Under the pieces are notes generated by a model that saw only the letters and a program-made list of their open reading frames with translations, was not told the origin of the DNA and ran no database searches. Both the position numbers and the translations under genes were made by a program. From Deferribacteres bacterium (GTDB lineage Bacteria; Chrysiogenota; Deferribacteres; Deferribacterales; Geovibrionaceae), in assembly GCA_023395255.1 (NCBI GenBank), contig JAEWZN010000001.1:1-62098 (forward strand): a DNA stretch of 62,098 bases, written 5' to 3'. Of this stretch, positions 15,149 to 24,859 are shown piece by piece. Positions within the stretch are counted from its first letter, which is position 1, and each line of letters opens with the position of its first letter.

Positions 15149-16402
15149 TTATAAGTATAGCTTTTCATCCATATCTTTCAACCTTTCACAGAGAGAATTA
15201 ATAATTCTTAATGAAAGACGGTGGTTCAGGCCGATGAGCTCGCGGAACGCCTCAGGCTCTATCTTGAATATAACCGAGTCCTCCCCGGCTTTTGCGGTGG
15301 CTGTTCTTGGGGTTCCGAGCAGGTTTGCCATCTCGCCAAGTATGTTCCCCTCGCTGATTATTCCGATCGGCTTCTCCGCCCCTTCTATATACACATCCAC
15401 CCTGCCCTTGTAGACGTAATAAACCTCGCGCGATGTGTCTCCCTGATTAAAAAGCAAAGCACCTTCGGGGTAAAAATCCGAGTAGCGCTTCATCATCGAT
15501 GAGTTGCGCCCGAAGAAAAACCGTTCCAGAATATTGCGCTTCTCTTCGCTGTGAACGCTGAAAACCTTGTTTATCACAAGAATGTCCGTTCTGTCGCAGA
15601 CGTACACGAACTCGGCGCAGATGAAAAAAACCTGACAAACGAGATATACCCAGAGAAGAAGGGCTATCAGAGCCCCGATCACCCCGTAAAGCATGTTCAT
15701 TTTCGCCATGCCCGTCATTATGCTGAAAGCGAATTTCAGCACAAACAGAAGAAAAGCGAAAAGAAGCGCCCCGCTGAAAGCAGCAGATGTGGACGGACGG
15801 CGAACCGGAAGGTATCTGTAGCAGATGAATGCACCGATGAAAGCGGCAAACACAGGAAGCATAAGCCCAAGCCCGCCGAGGCTGCCTATCACCTCAGCCC
15901 CCACTCCGGACTGCATAAGCATTTCGCTTATAAAACCGAGAACAAGTCGCATTCCGGCAAAGAAAGTTACCAGCAGAAACACCGCCGGAATGATTACTAT
16001 GGAAATAACCGCGGTAATTATGAAATTTCTGTTTTTAGGCGAAGGGAATATGACATCAAACGCCCTCTGCACAGAGGCCATAATCAGCCTTGATGTCCAT
16101 AGCAGGTTCAGTGCGCCGAAGATCCCCACCGCTCCGGCGGCGCCGCTGCTCAGGCCGAATCTTTCCAGAAATTCTCTGTTAAGGTTAGGGCTGAAACTGC
16201 TGAGCAGACGGAAAAAGTCCTCGGAGAACGCCGCGTGGCTGTCCAGAAAGGACTCAAAAATGGTAAGTATCAGAAGTATAATGGGAATTATCGAAAGCAG
16301 GAAGTAGTAGGCAACAGCACCGGCATGGTTTGTGAGCTCGTTTTCCATATAACGGCTTACGGCTATGTAGAACTTATGGATGAAGGGGGTGCGGTTCCTC
16401 AT
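15149..16402 (-). CDS. YihY/BrkB membrane protein fused to a cyclic-nucleotide-binding domain
   Basis: In this 417-residue protein residues 1-270 are a YihY/UPF0761 (BrkB) domain with about six hydrophobic segments and the family signature HAGAVAYYFLLSIIP near the N-terminus. Residues 290-415 are a cNMP-binding/Crp-type beta-barrel (YVYKGRVDVYIEG, then the phosphate-cassette-like region GEMANLLGTPRTATAKA). YihY proteins normally end with a short tail, so the sensory domain is an addition. No DNA-binding domain follows, so the fusion suggests direct ligand control of a membrane activity. The RBS is GGAG eight bases before ATG. Confidence 0.88.
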   Translation of the reverse strand: MRNRTPFIHKFYIAVSRYMENELTNHAGAVAYYFLLSIIPIILLILTIFESFLDSHAAFSEDFFRLLSSFSPNLNREFLERFGLSSGAAGAVGIFGALNLLWTSRLIMASVQRAFDVIFPSPKNRNFIITAVISIVIIPAVFLLVTFFAGMRLVLGFISEMLMQSGVGAEVIGSLGGLGLMLPVFAAFIGAFICYRYLPVRRPSTSAAFSGALLFAFLLFVLKFAFSIMTGMAKMNMLYGVIGALIALLLWVYLVCQVFFICAEFVYVCDRTDILVINKVFSVHSEEKRNILERFFFGRNSSMMKRYSDFYPEGALLFNQGDTSREVYYVYKGRVDVYIEGAEKPIGIISEGNILGEMANLLGTPRTATAKAGEDSVIFKIEPEAFRELIGLNHRLSLRIINSLCERLKDMDEKLYL

Positions 16403-16429
16403 ATGCGGTGCTCCGCAGGCAGCAAAGAA

Positions 16430-17302
16430 TCAGACAACTTTAACATGCCACGGCTCAAACCGAACGCCGTATGGGTTTTTTCTGTCATAACGGATGCGCA
16501 TGTAGCCTTCTTCCAAGAGTCTTGAATATTCCCTTGTGGTGGCGAACCTGTCAGTGAAGTTGAAATGCCCCCAACCCTTTATGCCTACATCGAAATCGCC
16601 TGTGCCGTGGTATGAGTAGCCTATGGGCGCTATGGAGCGCGAAGCCATGGAAAGGTTCCCCTTGGTCTCCACAACCTTTGCAAGGAAAAGCCCCGCCTGT
16701 TTCACAATGCTCCTCACACCGGAGGTGAGGATGAGCGTTTTCATATCTGCGGTGATTTTTGCGTAGGTGGCCTCCGCCTTGCCCTTGTATATGAAGTGCC
16801 CTGTGCCGGGCATTTTAAAAACATGCCTGTCCTTTACTTCATCGTAAAGGCTGTTGAAAATCCTGTCCCCGTAGAAGCCGTAAACAGATGCGCTGCGCCG
16901 GAAAAACTCCTCCATGAAGTTTTTCTCCTGCGGGGTAAATTCGGTGAGGGCTCCCCTGAGGCTCATGGTGCTGAGAGCATCGCGGTAGGAAAGTACATTG
17001 AAATTGCCGAAGCCGACAAACTTCATAAGTTCGCGCAGCTTGCCGTTGCAGCTTTGAATGAGGGCAAACTCAGCGGGAGAGGCTATCACATCATCCTTGA
17101 AGCTGTGGTTGAACTCTTTGATTTTTTTGAAGTATTCGCTGTTGTATATCTTCTGCCCGTCTTCAATGCGGCATATATCCGCGGCCGGGTCACTTTTTCC
17201 GTCAGGGAAAGGATACACAAAGCCAAGGGCATCCTCAGCGCTCAAAAAGCATGAGGCTGCGGGGAGAGCGGCTGCAAGTTTCAGAAAAGTTCTTCTGTTC
17301 AC
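16430..17302 (-). CDS. Tat-exported D-alanyl-D-alanine carboxypeptidase, VanY/M15B family
   Basis: A 290-residue exported protein with a twin-arginine-like leader (NRRTFLKLAAALPAA). The C-terminal half has the M15B zinc-peptidase motifs: SYHGTGDFDVG (the S-x-H-x3-G-x2-D zinc motif region) near residue 230 and the final EPWHVKVV, whose His completes the zinc site. TSGVRSIVKQ corresponds to the substrate-cleft segment. The N-terminal 150 residues are not recognisable. It is expected to trim peptidoglycan stem peptides in the periplasm. The Tat leader lacks the Ser/Thr normally before the arginines. Confidence 0.78.
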   Translation of the reverse strand: MNRRTFLKLAAALPAASCFLSAEDALGFVYPFPDGKSDPAADICRIEDGQKIYNSEYFKKIKEFNHSFKDDVIASPAEFALIQSCNGKLRELMKFVGFGNFNVLSYRDALSTMSLRGALTEFTPQEKNFMEEFFRRSASVYGFYGDRIFNSLYDEVKDRHVFKMPGTGHFIYKGKAEATYAKITADMKTLILTSGVRSIVKQAGLFLAKVVETKGNLSMASRSIAPIGYSYHGTGDFDVGIKGWGHFNFTDRFATTREYSRLLEEGYMRIRYDRKNPYGVRFEPWHVKVV

Positions 17303-17320
17303 GGCAAAGCACCATGGAAA

Positions 17321-17803
17321 TTATTCTGCTGAGCAGTAAGCGTCAAATCCGTTACGTTCCGCATAGGCAAAAATATCAAAACCGTCCGGGGCGCATCCGC
17401 TGAAATCGCAGGCTGCGGCATAGCTTTCCCATCCGCGCCTTACTTCTGCTGCATCCTTCTCCTGAACTGCTCCGTTTTCACATATATCTGCAAAAACAAG
17501 CTCTGCCCTGCCGAAGCGTCCTTCCACAGAGGCTGTCCGCACATTTGCGGCAGCCGTCAGTCCTGTTTTCTCAGTTCCGTTATCCGAAGCGTAAAAGAAT
17601 GAACCGGAAAAAAGGTCAACAGCGGAAAAGGGCTCTTTTTCACCTATGGCATAAACGTAAAGTATATGTCTGTTTTTGTCTGTTTTGTTATCAGAAACAT
17701 TATCGCCTATGTCCACTCTGACGTGATCCGACCTGATGCTGAGGAAAAAATCGCACCCGAAAAGCATGAACACAAGTACAAAAATAACCGTAAACTGTTT
17801 CAT
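17321..17803 (-). CDS. Small hypothetical lipoprotein
   Basis: A 160-residue protein with a lipoprotein signal (MKQFTVIFVLVFMLFGC; Cys at residue 17). The mature part is acidic and has four further cysteines, two of them near the end (AACDFSGCAPDG), which could form disulphides in the periplasm. No family recognised. It lies just upstream of the VanY-type gene on the same strand with an 18-base gap, so the two are probably co-transcribed. Confidence 0.7.
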   Translation of the reverse strand: MKQFTVIFVLVFMLFGCDFFLSIRSDHVRVDIGDNVSDNKTDKNRHILYVYAIGEKEPFSAVDLFSGSFFYASDNGTEKTGLTAAANVRTASVEGRFGRAELVFADICENGAVQEKDAAEVRRGWESYAAACDFSGCAPDGFDIFAYAERNGFDAYCSAE

Positions 17804-17859
17804 AGCCTACTATACAGCATTAATAAGGAATTTGAAAGAAATTAGGGATAAAAAATATT

Positions 17860-17896
17860 GGAAATAAAAGCGGGAAACCCATGAAGGATTTCCCGC
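17860..17896 (-). terminator. Terminator of the fadL-type gene
   Basis: GCGGGAAA (17870-17877) pairs with TTTCCCGC (17889-17896). On the minus strand the stem is followed by TTTTATTTCC. It lies directly after the stop of the porin gene. Confidence 0.8.
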
Positions 17897-17904
17897 TGAG
17901 TATT

Positions 17905-19158
17905 TTAGAACTTGTAAGTGAGGTTGGCTGCAAAAATGTGCGCGTCTATGTCTTTAAACTCGCCTCTGATCCTTGTGGCATCAGCACCTTTCACGACATT
18001 GCCCGCTTCGTTGTCGAACTTTCTGTTTTCATCGTCAAGGTAGTTGTATGCTATATCAAGGTCAAAGTTTTTGCCGATATGAAAGCCTGCGCCCACAGTG
18101 TAGAGCCATCTGTCGCCGGAGGGGAGCATAGGATCTACCCACTCATCGGGGATGGGGCTGTAGTCTCTGATTATACCCGCGCGGAGGTCAACAGTTTCAT
18201 TAAGCTTGTACTGACCGCCGAAACGGATTGCCCATACGTCTTTCCAGTTTTTGGGTTTGACACCTATTCCTGAAAGACCCTCAGGATTAAGCTCATCATA
18301 TGAAGACCACTCTGTGTACTGACCGTCGAGTTCGAATGTCCATTTGCCGTTTGACCATGCAGCAGCAACATAAGTCACAGCGGGCAGAGTTATATCAGCT
18401 TTGAAATCGCCTGCTATTTCATACATTCCCGCAAGCAGAGAGTCGGTTTTGCTTGTTCCTTCAACCTCGTGCTTCGTTTCAGGTCTGTAGCTAACGCCGA
18501 AACGCCAGTTTTCACCGAGCTTGTAATGAGCGGCGATGTTCCAGCCCCATGCATCACTGTCTCCCTCAAGTTTGAGGGGAGCGGATGGGATACCGCCCGC
18601 AAGGGCAGCGGGCGTGGTCATAGATTCTATAGTCACGTCCATTCTCTGGTAAACGAGACCTGCTGCAAGGCTGAGGTCGTTTGTTACCTTATATGCAAGG
18701 ACGGGGTTGAATGTGTATGTGGCTATTTCAGCATTCCTTCCGCCAACAAGATGTGCGCCTGCCCAGTCGTCCTTCCAGTCCATTCCGAGGCCGAAGGTTA
18801 TGAAAGAGCCGAAACCGAAGGAAAGTCTGTCGTTGATTTTTGTAGTTATATAGAGGTTGGGAATTACAAATGTTTTGTCCTCCGTTTCACTTGAAACGGG
18901 GCTGCCCATATAAGTGCCTTCAAAAGAAGCAGTGGGGCGAATAAGCGAGAAACCCAGTGAAACCTGAGTGCCATCAAGCTGGGTGATACCTGCTGGGTTG
19001 TAGTAAACTGCTGTGGGGTCGTCAGCCTGAGCTGCGAATGCTCCTCCCATACCGAGAGCTTTTGCGCCCTGCTCGTTAATCGCAAAACCGCTCGCAAACG
19101 CCGCCGAAGGCAAAATAAAACACACAGCGGCAATAATTAAAATTAAACGCCTGAACAT
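17905..19158 (-). CDS. FadL/OmpP1/TodX-family outer-membrane transporter
   Basis: A 417-residue outer-membrane beta-barrel for long-chain fatty acids or other hydrophobic compounds. The signal peptide ends at AFASG. The mature N-terminus has the diagnostic ASGFAINEQGAKALGMGGAF, then DDPTAVYYNPAG, the segment that plugs the barrel. The C-terminus ends in Phe (LTYKF), as needed for BAM insertion. I chose ATG 19158 because AGGAG sits seven bases upstream; a TTG two codons earlier is too close. Monocistronic, with its own terminator. A 14-base palindrome lies in its upstream region. Confidence 0.9.
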   Translation of the reverse strand: MFRRLILIIAAVCFILPSAAFASGFAINEQGAKALGMGGAFAAQADDPTAVYYNPAGITQLDGTQVSLGFSLIRPTASFEGTYMGSPVSSETEDKTFVIPNLYITTKINDRLSFGFGSFITFGLGMDWKDDWAGAHLVGGRNAEIATYTFNPVLAYKVTNDLSLAAGLVYQRMDVTIESMTTPAALAGGIPSAPLKLEGDSDAWGWNIAAHYKLGENWRFGVSYRPETKHEVEGTSKTDSLLAGMYEIAGDFKADITLPAVTYVAAAWSNGKWTFELDGQYTEWSSYDELNPEGLSGIGVKPKNWKDVWAIRFGGQYKLNETVDLRAGIIRDYSPIPDEWVDPMLPSGDRWLYTVGAGFHIGKNFDLDIAYNYLDDENRKFDNEAGNVVKGADATRIRGEFKDIDAHIFAANLTYKF

Positions 19159-19215
19159 AAACAATCTCCTGACTTTTCTTATGGTTTACCTGATTGCAAA
19201 TATTTGACAACTTTA

Positions 19216-19229
19216 TTGTTATTTAACAA
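19216..19229. promoter_or_regulatory. Palindrome upstream of the fadL-type gene
   Basis: TTGTTA-TT-TAACAA is a perfect inverted repeat in the 270-base gap between the divergent porin and kinase genes. Its place about 58 bases before the porin start suits an operator. No specific regulator is implied. Confidence 0.35.
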
Positions 19230-19428
19230 CGGCGAAACCCGTACATAGATAAGACAAAGTTTTAGAATATGCAAGCGGAAATCTTGAGATGCACGCTAAA
19301 GGCTTCACAGACAGACTTATGACATTTTTTGTGCGGGAAAATATACTTTTTCAGCCCTGTTTCGGGACTTTTTAACAAAGATCGGTTATCATTAAATTGA
19401 CGGGCAAATTTGCGGCGGTATAAAGACA

Positions 19429-21954
19429 ATGAGATCTCGTGTGATTTTTACAAGCATACAGCAAAAAATATTTTTCTCCGCCGTCCTCCTGTTCTTCGGC
19501 ATACTGACTCTGAGCAGCATTGCGCTGTATTTCATAATAAAAACCGAGCTCAGGGACAGAATATCCGAACAGATTAACATCTATGCCGACAGCCTGGCGG
19601 ACATGGTGAAAATCTCTGTGGACAGCGCTTCGGAACAATACCTCAAAGGGGTTCTGCTTGAGCGTTCCTCTGTCCTTGAATCAATGCGTGTAAACGGCGC
19701 AGACCGCTCCTCAATGCTGGAAACGGCTTCCAAACCCCCTCTCAGGGATGCCTCCGTAAGCATAAGGGATAAAGACGGGCAGCTTCTGGTTTACGGTATC
19801 GCCTCCGAAAATGCCTCCTGCGGAAAAGCCTCCCTCATCACCGAACGTTTCGCAAGGGACGGCGTGCACTATATTTCAGGAACTTATACAATCCCCTCAT
19901 CCGGCTGGTGCATAACCGTGGCTGTTCCCTCCGCCTCTTTCCGGGATATTCTTGAAGCTGAAGAGGTCAGGGACGCCATTCTCTCAAAAAAATTCGGCAA
20001 AAGCGGTTACGCATATGTGATAGATTCATCGGGCAATGTCCTTATCCACCCTCTTATCGAAAGCACGAACGTATATAACGAAGCGGATATGAACGGCAGG
20101 TACTTCATCCGCGAAATGATACAGAAAAAAAACGGCGACACATATTACCCATGGAAAAACCCCGGTGAAACTGCCTTCCGGGAGAAAGTAGCCAGCCACA
20201 GATATATCCCTCAGCTTGACTGGATAGTAGCCTCCTCCAGCTATCTGGATGAGATATACCTGCCGCTTTTCAGGCTCAAGGTTTATCTTACCGCTGTCTT
20301 TCTCATTTCAGTCATTACGGTTATCCCGCTTACAGTGTGGCTCAGTGCAAATATCACAGGTCCCATAAAGGAACTTACGCTGGCAATAGAAAAAGGCGGC
20401 ACAAACATCCGTCTCACAAGAAAAACCGAAGATGAAACAGGCAGACTGATTGATCACTTCAACAGATATATGGAAACCATAGACGACTACAGGCTTAAGC
20501 TTGAGCAGGATCTGCAGGATAAGCTGCGCGCCGAAAACGCACTGAAAAAGAGCCTTGAGGCGGAAAAAGCGGTCAGCGACATCTCGGCAGGATTCATCAG
20601 CTTTTCATCCATGCCCACTGATGAAATATTCCGCAGTTCACTGATAAAATTCAGCATACTTATAGGTGCATCCAGAGCGGCGGTTTACAAAAGGACACCG
20701 GACCAGTGCAAAATGCTTTACAGGTACGATCCGTCCAATTCACCCCTTGGAACTGAGGAGTGTAAGGCGTTCAGCAGGTGGCTGTTTGAACGCACGGCGG
20801 AAGAGCCCGAATTCTTTGTCGGTTCAGTATGGCACAGCAATGAAAGCCAGTCCGCCATGCATTTCCTGAAAAGCAGACGCACCATATCCGCTGCTGCGTC
20901 CTCAATGAGCATTGAGCAGGAGAACGATTCTGTAATCCTTTTCGAATTTGAGGAACAGATGACTTCCGGGGAATATGAAAATATTCTGCCGACTCTAAGG
21001 CTTTTCAAAAACATTTTTGACGGAGCCATGAAACGGGTAATGTGGGAGGACTCCTTACAGAAGGCCTATGACCAGATGGAGAAGAAGGTGCAGGAACGCA
21101 CTGCGGAACTCACTGATAAAACTGTGCTGCTTGAGGAGTTTTCCAAAAACCTTGAAAAAAGGGTTCAGGAGGAAACAGAAAAACACCGCACACAGGAGCA
21201 GCTTCTGGTTCAGCAGTCAAAAATGGCGGCAATGGGGGAAATGATAGGTTCCATAGCCCACCAGTGGAGGCAGCCGCTCAATGCACTTGCGCTTCTCATT
21301 CAGGACATTGAAGAGGCGCACTTCTGCGGTGAAATAAATGATAAATACATAACCTCCACTGTGGCCGATGCTATGAAGCAGATAAATCATATGTCTGTGA
21401 CCATTGACGATTTCCGCAATTTTTTCCGGCCGAGCAAGCAGAAAACAAAAATCAACGTACCATCAGCCGTGCTTGAGGTCATATCCCTCATGGCATCGCA
21501 GATCTCCAACAACTCCATCAGCGTGGATTTTTCCTGCGGCGCGGAAAGAGGAAAATCAGACTGTGATATATATGTAGACGGCTATTTCAATGAATTTAAG
21601 CATGTGATCATGAATATACTGAACAACGCCAAGGATGAGATAGTCAAGGTGCAAAACAGAGAACAGAGAAGCGGGCTGATAAGTATCTCCGTAACCTCGG
21701 AAAACGGCATAGTCCGCATATCAGTGAAAGATACTGGTGAAGGCATACCCGCCGAGTTTTCAGATAGAATTTTCGAACCGTACTTCACCACCAAAAACCC
21801 TGACAAAGGGACGGGAATAGGCCTTTATATGGCTAAGGTGATAATCGAAAATAATATGGGCGGCAGGCTGTATGCGCTGAACAGGGAGGAAGGGGGAGCG
21901 GAATTCATTATAGAGCTTGAAGAAACAGAGCCGGACGACATATCTCAGGGCTGA
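19429..21954 (+). CDS. Sensor histidine kinase, Cache-HAMP-GAF-like, HQWRQP type
   Basis: An 841-residue membrane kinase. TM1 is at 13-37, a double Cache-like periplasmic region at 40-280 ([16 protein letters not shown]), TM2 at about 285-305, HAMP at 300-355 ([11 protein letters not shown]), a GAF-like segment near 375-535, a coiled coil at 540-595, then a HisKA-type box with H611 ([13 protein letters not shown]) and [10 protein letters not shown], and a HATPase domain ending [16 protein letters not shown]. No receiver domain is fused and no regulator gene follows. The region from the coiled coil onward closely resembles the kinase at 22656-24821, so the two are probable paralogues with different sensors. 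Confidence 0.92.
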   Translation: MRSRVIFTSIQQKIFFSAVLLFFGILTLSSIALYFIIKTELRDRISEQINIYADSLADMVKISVDSASEQYLKGVLLERSSVLESMRVNGADRSSMLETASKPPLRDASVSIRDKDGQLLVYGIASENASCGKASLITERFARDGVHYISGTYTIPSSGWCITVAVPSASFRDILEAEEVRDAILSKKFGKSGYAYVIDSSGNVLIHPLIESTNVYNEADMNGRYFIREMIQKKNGDTYYPWKNPGETAFREKVASHRYIPQLDWIVASSSYLDEIYLPLFRLKVYLTAVFLISVITVIPLTVWLSANITGPIKELTLAIEKGGTNIRLTRKTEDETGRLIDHFNRYMETIDDYRLKLEQDLQDKLRAENALKKSLEAEKAVSDISAGFISFSSMPTDEIFRSSLIKFSILIGASRAAVYKRTPDQCKMLYRYDPSNSPLGTEECKAFSRWLFERTAEEPEFFVGSVWHSNESQSAMHFLKSRRTISAAASSMSIEQENDSVILFEFEEQMTSGEYENILPTLRLFKNIFDGAMKRVMWEDSLQKAYDQMEKKVQERTAELTDKTVLLEEFSKNLEKRVQEETEKHRTQEQLLVQQSKMAAMGEMIGSIAHQWRQPLNALALLIQDIEEAHFCGEINDKYITSTVADAMKQINHMSVTIDDFRNFFRPSKQKTKINVPSAVLEVISLMASQISNNSISVDFSCGAERGKSDCDIYVDGYFNEFKHVIMNILNNAKDEIVKVQNREQRSGLISISVTSENGIVRISVKDTGEGIPAEFSDRIFEPYFTTKNPDKGTGIGLYMAKVIIENNMGGRLYALNREEGGAEFIIELEETEPDDISQG

Positions 21955-22024
21955 ATCAGAGCCCGCTGAATACCCGTTGACATAAATCTATAAAATCTAT
22001 ATTTTAAATAGCAAATACTGCCCC

Positions 22025-22059
22025 GCGGATCTTTTGACAATTATTTTTCAATGATCCGC
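22025..22059. repeat. Inverted repeat between kinase and DUF2325 genes
   Basis: GCGGATC (22025-22031) and GATCCGC (22053-22059), with further inner pairing TTGA/TCAA. No T-run follows on the plus strand. It abuts the -35 box at 22060, so it may be a weak terminator or an operator. Confidence 0.4.
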
Positions 22060-22088
22060 TTGACAGAATCCTACCGCCCCGGTATATT
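22060..22088 (+). promoter_or_regulatory. Sigma-70 promoter of the DUF2325 gene
   Basis: TTGACA (22060-22065) and TATATT (22083-22088) are separated by exactly 17 bases. Predicted start near 22095; the leader of about 37 bases contains AAGGAG before the ATG at 22132. Confidence 0.8.
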
Positions 22089-22131
22089 TAGTCATACCTA
22101 ACTTATTTAGCGATGTTTAAGGAGACGCAAA

Positions 22132-22476
22132 ATGACAGTTTCAATAGTAGGCGGGCTGGACAGGCTTGAAAAGGACTACATAAACGCAGGCAAGGTCCTC
22201 GGCGTGAAAACCAAGGTTATTCTCAAGAAACAGACCCACATAGCGGACATTCTGGAAAACAGTGATGCCATAGTTCTTCTTACTTCTAACATAGCTCACG
22301 GAGTGGCCAGCAAAGCGAGAAACATCTCCAAACAGAAGAATGTTCCCCTTTTTCAGATTCACAACTGCAGCGTGAAAAGTGTTGAGGGAACCATCGAAAA
22401 ATGTATCCGTCTGTTTGACAACGGCGAATGTCAGGGCGACTGCATAAACTGCAGCCAGTATACAAAAAATGTATAA
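22132..22476 (+). CDS. DUF2325 protein with C-terminal cysteine cluster
   Basis: A 114-residue cytoplasmic protein. It starts with the family's TVSIVGGLDRLEKDY segment, a Rossmann-like beta-strand and turn, and later LTSNIAHGVASKARN. The last 25 residues hold a tight cluster, GECQGDCINCSQ, three cysteines spaced C-x3-C-x2-C that could bind a metal or Fe-S centre. Function of the family is not established. It has its own strong promoter and a terminator, so it forms a single-gene unit between two sensor kinases. Confidence 0.8.
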   Translation: MTVSIVGGLDRLEKDYINAGKVLGVKTKVILKKQTHIADILENSDAIVLLTSNIAHGVASKARNISKQKNVPLFQIHNCSVKSVEGTIEKCIRLFDNGECQGDCINCSQYTKNV

Positions 22477-22520
22477 CAGCTCCCTTTTCCTCATAAGAAT
22501 CTGAACGCCGCTTTTCCTCT

Positions 22521-22550
22521 GCCTCCTTAAGGAGGCGTTTTGATTTTTTT
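22521..22550 (+). terminator. Terminator of the DUF2325 gene
   Basis: GCCTCC-TTAA-GGAGGC (22521-22536) followed by GTTTTGATTTTTTT. Confidence 0.85.
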
Positions 22551-22655
22551 CCGTATTTCATAATACAGATACTCATTTATAGCTATTACCGCTTGCTTAA
22601 TAAACTCTTTGAAATTAGGATATGCAGATAAGCATCGAACAGTGAGAGTTCCGCA

Positions 22656-24821
22656 ATGCAAAGAATTCTTTTATTTTTATGTATATTCCTTTCAACATCA
22701 GCAGCTTTTGGTGCGCCCGAATATATAATGACCGTAAACTACTGTATTTACGATAATCCCCCCATGATAAAACTTACAGACGGCAATAATCCTGGCGGCA
22801 TAGGGGCGGATATTATAAACTACGTGGCGGAAAAGGAAAATCTGCAAATAAACTACATAACCTCAACATGGGACGGCTGCCTTGAGATGCTTGACACCGG
22901 CGAGGCCGATCTCATTTTCCCCATTGCTTTCTCACATGAAAGGGCAGCGATTTACCATTTCAATGACGAAACAGTTCTCACCAACTGGGGACAGATCTAC
23001 TCCGGAGAAAAGGAGAAAATAACCTCCATACCCGATCTTCAGGGCAAGAAAATAGCCGTTATCGAATCCGACATATACTTTAAAAGCGATCAGGGGCTCA
23101 AAAACCTTGTCAAATCCTTCAATATAGACGCAACATTCGTTTACGCCGAAAGCTACCGCGAAATAATAGAAGCGGTTGATTCCGGCAGGGCGGATGCCGG
23201 GCTTCTGAACAGGCTTTTCGGACAGCTTAATGAAAACAGCTACAACGTCAGGCGTACCCCCATTCTCATACACCCCATAGAAATCCGCTTCGGGATGCCC
23301 AAGAGCAAGCAGAAAAGTCTGGTTCTTTCGGTTATGATCGACAAACACATAGCCGCAATGAAAAACAGCAAGGACTCAGTTTACCACAAATCACTTGATA
23401 AATGGATGGGAGTAAAGGAGAAAAGCGGCTTTTCCTCCACCCTGCGGCTGATAATCATAGCCCTGAGCACCCCCCTTGTTCTCCTGTTTCTTATCAGCAT
23501 GTTCCTTGAAAAGAAGGTTAAGAGAAAGACAGGCGAACTCAGCGAAATCAACAGTCTGCTTATAAAAGAAATTGAAGACAGAAAACAGGCGGAGGAAAAA
23601 CTCCGCAACAGCGAGGAAAAGTACAGCAGCCTTTTCCAGACCTCGGCCGATCCTATCATCATAATGGACTCCGCAGGAGTGATTCAGGATGCCAACAACG
23701 CAGTGGAGAGGCAGATAGGCTACACCTGCGAGGAACTGAAAAACAGAAAAATAACTTACCTTTTCCCTGAGTTTGAGCTTGATGAAAATATGCCTAATCT
23801 CATCAAAGAAGGCAGACAGCATCTGGAAAAAGAGCTTTACCGCAAGAACGGTGACAAGTTTGACGCGGAAATCGCAACCAACTCATTCACCGCAGGGGAA
23901 AGGATATTCGTTCAGATAGTCATAAGGGATATTACAGTCCGCAAAAAAACCCAGCAGATACTTGCGCAGAAGAAGAAGGATCTGGAAAAACGTGTTCAGG
24001 AAGAGGTTGAGCATAACCGGATTCAGGAACAGATGCTTATGCAGCAGTCCAAGCTGGCGGCCATGGGGCAGATGATAAATGCCATCGCCCATCAGTGGAG
24101 ACAGCCCCTGACCACAATCGGGCTCTATGTGCAGGATGTGGAGGACGCTTTTGAATACGGCGAGCTGAACATGGACTACATTGCCCAGTTCAGGGATCAC
24201 TGCATGGAACAGATCGCCTATATGTCTAAAACCATTGATGATTTCCGCAACTTTTTCAAACCGGATAAGGAAAAGGAAATATTCGACATATGTGAGGTCA
24301 TGCGTGAGGTGCTCTCGCTGATAAACCCGCAGCTTATCAACAATAATATAGAGCTTAAGATTTTCTACGGCGAACATGCGGTTGTGTTCAAACCCGGCGG
24401 CATGGAACTGCCCAGCCAGATAAAATGCGTTACCTCATACGGCTACCCTAACGAATTTAAGCAGGTTCTGCTAAACCTCATATCAAACGCCAGAGATGCC
24501 ATAATAGAATCCAGAAGCGCAGGCTCCTCAGAATCAGGCCTCATAAAGCTTATAGTCGAACCCGAAGGGGATCTGGTGAAACTGACTCTTGAAGATAACG
24601 GCTGCGGCATACCGGACGAGATAAGTGACAGAATCTTCGAGCCTTACTTCTCCACCAAGGAAGAGGGGCAGGGAGTGGGCATCGGCCTCTATATGTCCAA
24701 AATAATCATAGAGAACAATATGGAAGGCCGGATATACACCAACAGGTGTGAAAAAGGAGCAAGCTTCACCATCGAATTAAAGCAGTGGAAAATAGGCAAG
24801 GTTCCTTCCCTGACCAATTAA
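22656..24821 (+). CDS. Sensor histidine kinase with periplasmic solute-binding domain and PAS
   Basis: A 721-residue kinase. A signal/TM segment (1-19) leads to a periplasmic SBP_bac_3-type domain (about 25-250; WDGCLEMLDTGEADLIFPI, then DLQGKKIAVIESD). TM is at 263-284. A PAS domain (about 315-430, ADPIIIMDSAGVIQDANNA) is followed by a coiled coil, a HisKA-type box with H479 ([10 protein letters not shown]), and HATPase with NARDAI and GVGIGLYMSK. The binding-protein domain suggests sensing of an amino-acid-like or small organic ligand. No regulator gene adjoins it. A weak promoter (TTGCTT-17-TAGGAT) lies upstream. Confidence 0.92.
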   Translation: MQRILLFLCIFLSTSAAFGAPEYIMTVNYCIYDNPPMIKLTDGNNPGGIGADIINYVAEKENLQINYITSTWDGCLEMLDTGEADLIFPIAFSHERAAIYHFNDETVLTNWGQIYSGEKEKITSIPDLQGKKIAVIESDIYFKSDQGLKNLVKSFNIDATFVYAESYREIIEAVDSGRADAGLLNRLFGQLNENSYNVRRTPILIHPIEIRFGMPKSKQKSLVLSVMIDKHIAAMKNSKDSVYHKSLDKWMGVKEKSGFSSTLRLIIIALSTPLVLLFLISMFLEKKVKRKTGELSEINSLLIKEIEDRKQAEEKLRNSEEKYSSLFQTSADPIIIMDSAGVIQDANNAVERQIGYTCEELKNRKITYLFPEFELDENMPNLIKEGRQHLEKELYRKNGDKFDAEIATNSFTAGERIFVQIVIRDITVRKKTQQILAQKKKDLEKRVQEEVEHNRIQEQMLMQQSKLAAMGQMINAIAHQWRQPLTTIGLYVQDVEDAFEYGELNMDYIAQFRDHCMEQIAYMSKTIDDFRNFFKPDKEKEIFDICEVMREVLSLINPQLINNNIELKIFYGEHAVVFKPGGMELPSQIKCVTSYGYPNEFKQVLLNLISNARDAIIESRSAGSSESGLIKLIVEPEGDLVKLTLEDNGCGIPDEISDRIFEPYFSTKEEGQGVGIGLYMSKIIIENNMEGRIYTNRCEKGASFTIELKQWKIGKVPSLTN

Positions 24822-24859
24822 TCCCGAACCGGGGAAGCTGCTTCACTTATCTGTCTGTT

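Noticed and set aside
21955..22131. Riboswitch before the DUF2325 gene
   Set aside because: The inverted repeat lies upstream of the promoter, so it is not part of the leader, and the leader itself is only about 37 bases.
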